DNA from: CAYOWK01 sp964407665
GTDB taxonomy: Bacteria > Pseudomonadota > Alphaproteobacteria > Caulobacterales > Hyphomonadaceae
Assembly: GCA_964407665.1 (NCBI GenBank)
Contig: CAYOWK010000018.1
Location: forward strand, 4,473-68,472
Direction of reading: 5' to 3'
DNA: 64,000 bases
Part shown: in pieces, positions 61,034-64,000 of the stretch
Layout: each line of letters begins with the position of its first letter
Numbering within the stretch: the stretch's first letter is position 1
Translations under genes and position numbers: made by a program
The notes under the pieces: generated by a model
Told to the model about the DNA's origin: nothing
The model's input: only the letters and a program-made list of their open reading frames with translations
The model's database searches: none

Positions 61034-61401
61034 GATGTCGCTCCCGCGATTGCGTCCCGCAGGGCCCGGACGGCCCTCAGCGCATCGCCGTGGCTTTCGA
61101 ACTCAAACGAGACCCTGCCGCCATCGTAGCTGGCGTCCCGATCGACGAGGCGTGTGGCAGCCTCCACCAGTTCGCCGCGGCCAGGTGACGCCGGCTTCAG
61201 GATCTCGATGGCCCGGCTGTGCTTTGGAAGGCGGCGGATAAGTCCACGCTCCTCAAGCTCGGTCAGCAGGCGGTGCACCCCCGAGGTGGAGGACAGATCG
61301 AGCCCTTTGCCGATCTCCTTGCATGTCGGCGACACGCCGCCGTGCTGCTCCTGGTAGCGGCCGATGAAGGCGAGGGCGTCCCGCTGGCGTGGGGTCATCA
61401 T
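61030..61401 (-). CDS. LexA DNA-binding-domain protein without protease domain
   Basis: About 123 residues. The N-terminus is a clear LexA-type winged HTH: MTPRQRDALAFIGRYQEQHGGVSPTCKEIGKGL, then STSGVHRLLTELEERGLIRRLPKHSRAIEIL. The Ser/Lys peptidase domain of LexA and phage repressors is absent; instead a short alpha/beta tail follows. It may be a regulator of the element that competes with host LexA or acts by itself. The start overlaps the HNH gene's stop (TGATG). Confidence 0.8.
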   Translation of the reverse strand: MMTPRQRDALAFIGRYQEQHGGVSPTCKEIGKGLDLSSTSGVHRLLTELEERGLIRRLPKHSRAIEILKPASPGRGELVEAATRLVDRDASYDGGRVSFEFESHGDALRAVRALRDAIAGATS

Positions 61402-61766
61402 CAGGCTTCGGGCCTCCCGTTGTGCTCCACGCCGTCGAGGAGGCGGCCGGTAGCCTTGTCCCGGCGCCGTGCTTTCAAGTGGTGAGCGTTGTGCTCGGAC
61501 CGCTTTAGGCATTCGAGGTTGCCCAGACGATTGTCGGTCCGATCTTCATTCCTGTGGTGCAGGAGCTCGTCGCGCGCTGGTCGCGGATTGCCTGCTGAGA
61601 CCCACACAACTAGGTGCTCGTAAGCGTAGCCGTTGGGATCCGCGAGAGGGTGACCAACGCCGACCCGAACCTTCACGTAGCCATGCGACGAAATGATCTT
61701 CTCAGTCGCCTTCCAGCGGTGCTGGGCAGATGCGCGCGCATGGTTCGTATGCACCCCTTTAGGCAT
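61401..61766 (-). CDS. HNH endonuclease
   Basis: 121 residues. HNH core in DELLHHRNEDRTDNRLGNLECLKRSEHNAHH: the HH pair, Asn in TDNR and the last His residues fit the phage HNH_3 type. The N-terminus is basic (HTNHARASAQHRWKAT). It could be a homing-type nuclease or phage-linked HNH. Its start overlaps the Gp37/Gp68-like gene end by 8 bp. Confidence 0.85.
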   Translation of the reverse strand: MPKGVHTNHARASAQHRWKATEKIISSHGYVKVRVGVGHPLADPNGYAYEHLVVWVSAGNPRPARDELLHHRNEDRTDNRLGNLECLKRSEHNAHHLKARRRDKATGRLLDGVEHNGRPEA

Positions 61767-62571
61767 CGGGACGCTCCCTGATCATCAAGTCGGCAGGGAT
61801 CTCTGCCTTTTTGGTCATCTGCTTCATGAAGAACGGGACGCCAGCGGCCTGGCATTGGTCGCGAAGGCTACGCGCCCAATCGGGATGCATGGCGCGCGCG
61901 TTCGCCCCGGACTCACCGCCGGCGATAACCCAGTCGATTGTCTCGAATTCTCCGTCGTCACACCGTTCGCATTCCCAGTAGCCCGTCTCAGGGTCCAATC
62001 CTGCTGCGTGTTCGTGCTGACAGGGCGGGTTGAATGCGTCCGCCAGGTTCAACGGTCCAAGCAGCGGTTCGCACGACAGGAACCGTTTTGCGGCCGGCGC
62101 GGCCAGCAGCAGCGGGATCCGCCGGTCCGCCTCGGCCTGGTTCTCCACCGAGACCCCAAGCCAGACGTTCGGCAGCGGTGTGCCATCCGGCTGGACGGGA
62201 AGCATCTTCGCGATGTTCTGGGGCCGCTTCGTCAGGAGCAGCCAGCGCAGGTGCGGCGTCAGCGCGATGATCGTGAACAACTGCGTCCGCCAGCCGTCCT
62301 CGACCTGGTTGTCGAACACATCCGCCATGCTGGCGCAGAAGACGAAGGCGGGCTTGCCGGCGGCCTTCGCGCGATCGTTCCAGATCCGGGGCTGACCCCA
62401 GTAGGCGGGCTTCGTCATCCGGCGCTCGGCGTGCGGTCCCCATGCATCATTGCCGAACCGAGCGTCGAGCTTCTCGGCGTAGCAGTTATCGCAACCTGGT
62501 GAGACCTTCGTGCACCCGATCCAAGGGTTGAACGTGTGATCCGTCCATTCAATCTTGCTGTCGGCGCCCAT
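61759..62571 (-). CDS. Gp37/Gp68-like (DUF5131) phage protein
   Basis: About 270 residues. Begins MGADSKIEWTDHTFNPWIGC, with a Cys cluster CTKVSPGCDNC (C-x6-C-x2-C), then RIWNDRAKAAGKPAFVFCASMADVFD, WLLLTKRPQNI, and WVIAGGESGANAR with FFMKQMTKKA near the end. This is the DUF5131/phage Gp37Gp68 pattern; the Cys cluster and TIM-barrel-like repeats suggest a metal cluster enzyme, but its reaction is not known. The start overlaps the GcrA-family gene's stop (TGATG). Confidence 0.85.
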   Translation of the reverse strand: MGADSKIEWTDHTFNPWIGCTKVSPGCDNCYAEKLDARFGNDAWGPHAERRMTKPAYWGQPRIWNDRAKAAGKPAFVFCASMADVFDNQVEDGWRTQLFTIIALTPHLRWLLLTKRPQNIAKMLPVQPDGTPLPNVWLGVSVENQAEADRRIPLLLAAPAAKRFLSCEPLLGPLNLADAFNPPCQHEHAAGLDPETGYWECERCDDGEFETIDWVIAGGESGANARAMHPDWARSLRDQCQAAGVPFFMKQMTKKAEIPADLMIRERPDA

Positions 62572-63143
62572 CAGTCGACTCCCTTCCCACGGCCCCAGCC
62601 CAGCGAGGGCCAGCGGGTGCGTTTGACTTCCGGCCCTGCCGAGACCGGCCTCGGCCGATGCGGCGTGAACACCACCCTGCGGTGCTCGGCGCACCACGGG
62701 TGGCCAGGCGCTCCGCAGAAGCCGAAGGCCGGGTCTCGCGGATCTCCGAACGGGTAGTGGCAGACCTCGCCCTGCAGCTGGTGCAGCGGGATCGGGTCGC
62801 GCGGCGGGGGCGGCTCTGGGGGTAGCGGCTTGGAGGTGGCCTCGGTCTCCAGTCCGGCCGCCGCCGGACGGATCGGTCCCTTGCGCTCGGACCGCACCTT
62901 CGGCGCCGCCGCGACGCGTGCAGCGATATGCCGGAGGCTCGAGCGCATCTGGTAGCCGCCGAGCTTTACGCCCAGGCGGTGGGCCTTCCCGAGCACGGCG
63001 CTCCGCGTCACGCGGCCGCCCAGGGCCTGGACGATCACACCCGCGCTGTCGCCCTTCGCGGCCCGCTCGCGGAGCGTCCTGATCATGTCGGGCGTCCAGT
63101 CGTTCTGGAAGTCGATGCCTCTTCCTCTTCCTCTGCCGGTCAT
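62571..63143 (-). CDS. GcrA-family cell cycle regulator, element-borne
   Basis: 190 residues. N-terminal DNA-binding part: NDWTPDMIRTLRERAAKGDSAGVIVQALGG and VTRSAVLGKAHRLGV match the GcrA pattern (WT-x-L-G-S-I-LG-TR-AV-GK-HRLG). A Pro-rich linker leads to a C-terminal part CHYPFGDPRDPAFGFCGAPGHPWCAEH, matching the GcrA sigma-binding C-P-GDP-F-FCG-C-H motif. Host GcrA activates cell cycle promoters with sigma-70 and reads GANTC methylation. It has ATGA/TGATG overlaps with neighbours, so it belongs to the element operon. Confidence 0.85.
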   Translation of the reverse strand: MTGRGRGRGIDFQNDWTPDMIRTLRERAAKGDSAGVIVQALGGRVTRSAVLGKAHRLGVKLGGYQMRSSLRHIAARVAAAPKVRSERKGPIRPAAAGLETEATSKPLPPEPPPPRDPIPLHQLQGEVCHYPFGDPRDPAFGFCGAPGHPWCAEHRRVVFTPHRPRPVSAGPEVKRTRWPSLGWGRGKGVD

Positions 63144-63349
63144 GCGGTCTCCGTCGAGTTGGCGGTCGGGATGCCGGCGGCCTGCAGCTGCCCCTCAGTC
63201 AGGGGCGTCGGCGCCATCGTGCGCTCGCAGTGCGCGACCAGGACTTCGAGGTCGGGCAGATCGATCTCGATCGACTTCATCCCGGAATAGGCGGCGCGGC
63301 CGAGGGCGTATCGGAACTGCTTCAGCTGGTGGGGTGTCAGGACGCTCAT
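63140..63349 (-). CDS. Small hypothetical protein of the element
   Basis: 69 residues. LTPHQLKQFRYALGRAAYSGMKSIEIDLPDLEVLVAHCERT is amphipathic and acidic-basic mixed. Not recognised. The ATG at 63349 forms an ATGA overlap with the preceding gene, and its stop overlaps the GcrA-family gene start by 4 bp. Confidence 0.65.
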   Translation of the reverse strand: MSVLTPHQLKQFRYALGRAAYSGMKSIEIDLPDLEVLVAHCERTMAPTPLTEGQLQAAGIPTANSTETA

Positions 63350-63546
63350 GGGGAGGACGCCTCCTGCCACTCGGCGACGATCGCCCGGATGGTGAGGATG
63401 CCGCCGGGCACCTCGCTGTCGACGCGGACGAGCTGGTTCCGGTTTGCGACCAGCCAGTCGAGCGGATTGGGCGCCGACCTGAGGGACGGGAGCACCTGGT
63501 TCTCGAACCAGTGAATCGACTGTTTGATCTGGGCTGGGCTGCTCAT
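63346..63546 (-). CDS. Small hypothetical protein of the element
   Basis: 66 residues: IKQSIHWFENQVLPSLRSAPNPLDWLVANRNQL, then ILTIRAIVAEWQEA. Soluble, helical, not recognised. It overlaps the next gene by 4 bp in the operon. Confidence 0.6.
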   Translation of the reverse strand: MSSPAQIKQSIHWFENQVLPSLRSAPNPLDWLVANRNQLVRVDSEVPGGILTIRAIVAEWQEASSP

Positions 63547-63683
63547 CGCTTGGACTGCCTATTTGCAGTGCTTCGCGAATACTTGCGGCACGGGCTCAAG
63601 ACTTCCGTTTTCACGCGGGTTTTACGAGCAGACCGCATCGTTCCCCGAGCTGTGGAGTGCAGCCCAAAACTTGGAGGAAAGAC

Positions 63684-63800
63684 ATGAGAAGACACGTCAA
63701 GGTTATCACTTTGGATTTGCCGGCGAGCCTCGTTGCCGCGACGATCTCGGCGGTCGCTACGATTGTGGCCGCCTGCATCGGGGCTGGCTTGCTGGGATAG
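63684..63800 (+). CDS. 38-residue single-helix membrane protein
   Basis: An ATG with GGAGGAAA 5 nt upstream starts a 38-residue peptide: basic N-terminus MRRHVKVITLDLP and one hydrophobic helix of about 23 residues (SLVAATISAVATIVAACIGAGLLG) to the end. It is on the opposite strand to the operon. Size and topology resemble phage or toxin-type small membrane proteins. The ribosome binding site is the best in the region, supporting a real gene. Confidence 0.6.
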   Translation: MRRHVKVITLDLPASLVAATISAVATIVAACIGAGLLG

Positions 63801-63824
63801 AGATGCGCCGGGGGACGTCATCGC

Positions 63825-64000
63825 TCAGCCCTTCGGTCCGAACGTCGACAGCAGGGCGGCAGCGCGCTTGGCGAGGGCGTCCTCGCCCGTCTCGGCGATC
63901 CGGCGCAGGGCGCCGAGCGCCTCGTTGACGGCCTTGCCCTTGGCAGCCGGCTTCAGCTTCTCGATCGCCTTCAGGATCTCGTCGTCTGTCGGCGGCTCGT
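63825..64000 (-). CDS. C-terminus of hypothetical protein of the element (partial)
   Basis: 58 residues to a TGA at 63825-63827, continuing off the right edge: DEILKAIEKLKPAAKGKAVNEAL, then RRIAETGEDALAKRAAALLSTFGPKG. It is basic and helical, and not recognised. The small membrane protein gene on the plus strand lies in the gap between it and the next leftward gene. Confidence 0.6.
   Translation of the reverse strand, partial: EPPTDDEILKAIEKLKPAAKGKAVNEALGALRRIAETGEDALAKRAAALLSTFGPKG

Larger units (their letters stand above)
56704..64000. mobile_element. tRNA-Ser-integrated element or prophage, left end
   Basis: Starts at the 3' end of tRNA-Ser. It contains a tyrosine integrase, an HTH gene, and a leftward operon of small genes with 1-8 bp overlaps that have phage-like homologues by motif (LexA-type HTH, HNH, Gp37/Gp68-like). 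The right end and second att site are outside the window. No capsid, portal or tail gene is visible, so prophage versus integrative element cannot be decided. Confidence 0.85.

Overview
The window looks like chromosome from a GC-rich alphaproteobacterium of the Caulobacterales/Hyphomonadaceae type. The basis is the gene content: a holdfast-like polysaccharide locus, paired large TonB-dependent receptors, a GcrA-family regulator, Bpt, an ArfB-type rescue factor, and frequent GTG/TTG starts with 1-4 bp start/stop overlaps. The genus cannot be fixed from this sequence alone.

Region 1 (1-11.3 kb) is an exopolysaccharide cluster. It holds the N-terminus of a Wzx-like flippase, an ExoA-like glycosyltransferase, a ParA-like ATPase with a small partner, a Wzy/O-antigen-ligase-like protein, another glycosyltransferase, a PPP-type phosphatase, a Wza-type lipoprotein, a small secreted protein, an outer-membrane beta-barrel and a fused Wzz/BY-kinase. 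Together these cover assembly, polymerisation and export of one polymer. A single-domain sugar-phosphate transferase at 21.8 kb could start the chain.

Region 2 (11.4-40.7 kb) is mainly housekeeping and metabolism: a membrane alpha/beta hydrolase, a CoA-transferase, an OmpR/EnvZ-type pair, EF-hand and sterol-desaturase-like genes, metC, sseA, cysK, a DUF3108 gene, an SDR, recO, parC, lemA, bpt, motB, arfB, an HxlR/monooxygenase/GST detoxification module, a 2-oxoglutarate oxygenase-like gene and a thioesterase. The gaps hold several hairpin-forming dispersed repeats (28.9, 29.1, 29.9, 38.5, 38.8 and 40.8 kb).

Region 3 (40.9-48.4 kb) has the composition of a holdfast synthesis (hfs) locus: Wza (HfsD), Wzz (HfsA), a degenerate BY-kinase-like partner (HfsB), Wzy (HfsC), deacetylase (HfsH), glycosyltransferase (HfsG) and the initiating transferase (HfsE). 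No flippase gene lies inside it. A redoxin-like lipoprotein and two tandem paralogous TonB-dependent receptors follow (48.5-56.1 kb).

Region 4 (56.6-64 kb, open at the right edge) is an integrative element or prophage placed at the 3' end of tRNA-Ser(GCU). It has a cargo gene next to the tRNA, a tyrosine integrase, and a long leftward operon of small genes with start/stop overlaps. These include a LexA-type HTH protein, an HNH nuclease, a Gp37/Gp68-like protein and a GcrA-family regulator. The operon is interrupted by about 410 bp of non-coding degenerate pentanucleotide repeat. The element-borne GcrA homologue and the pentanucleotide array are the two most unusual observations.
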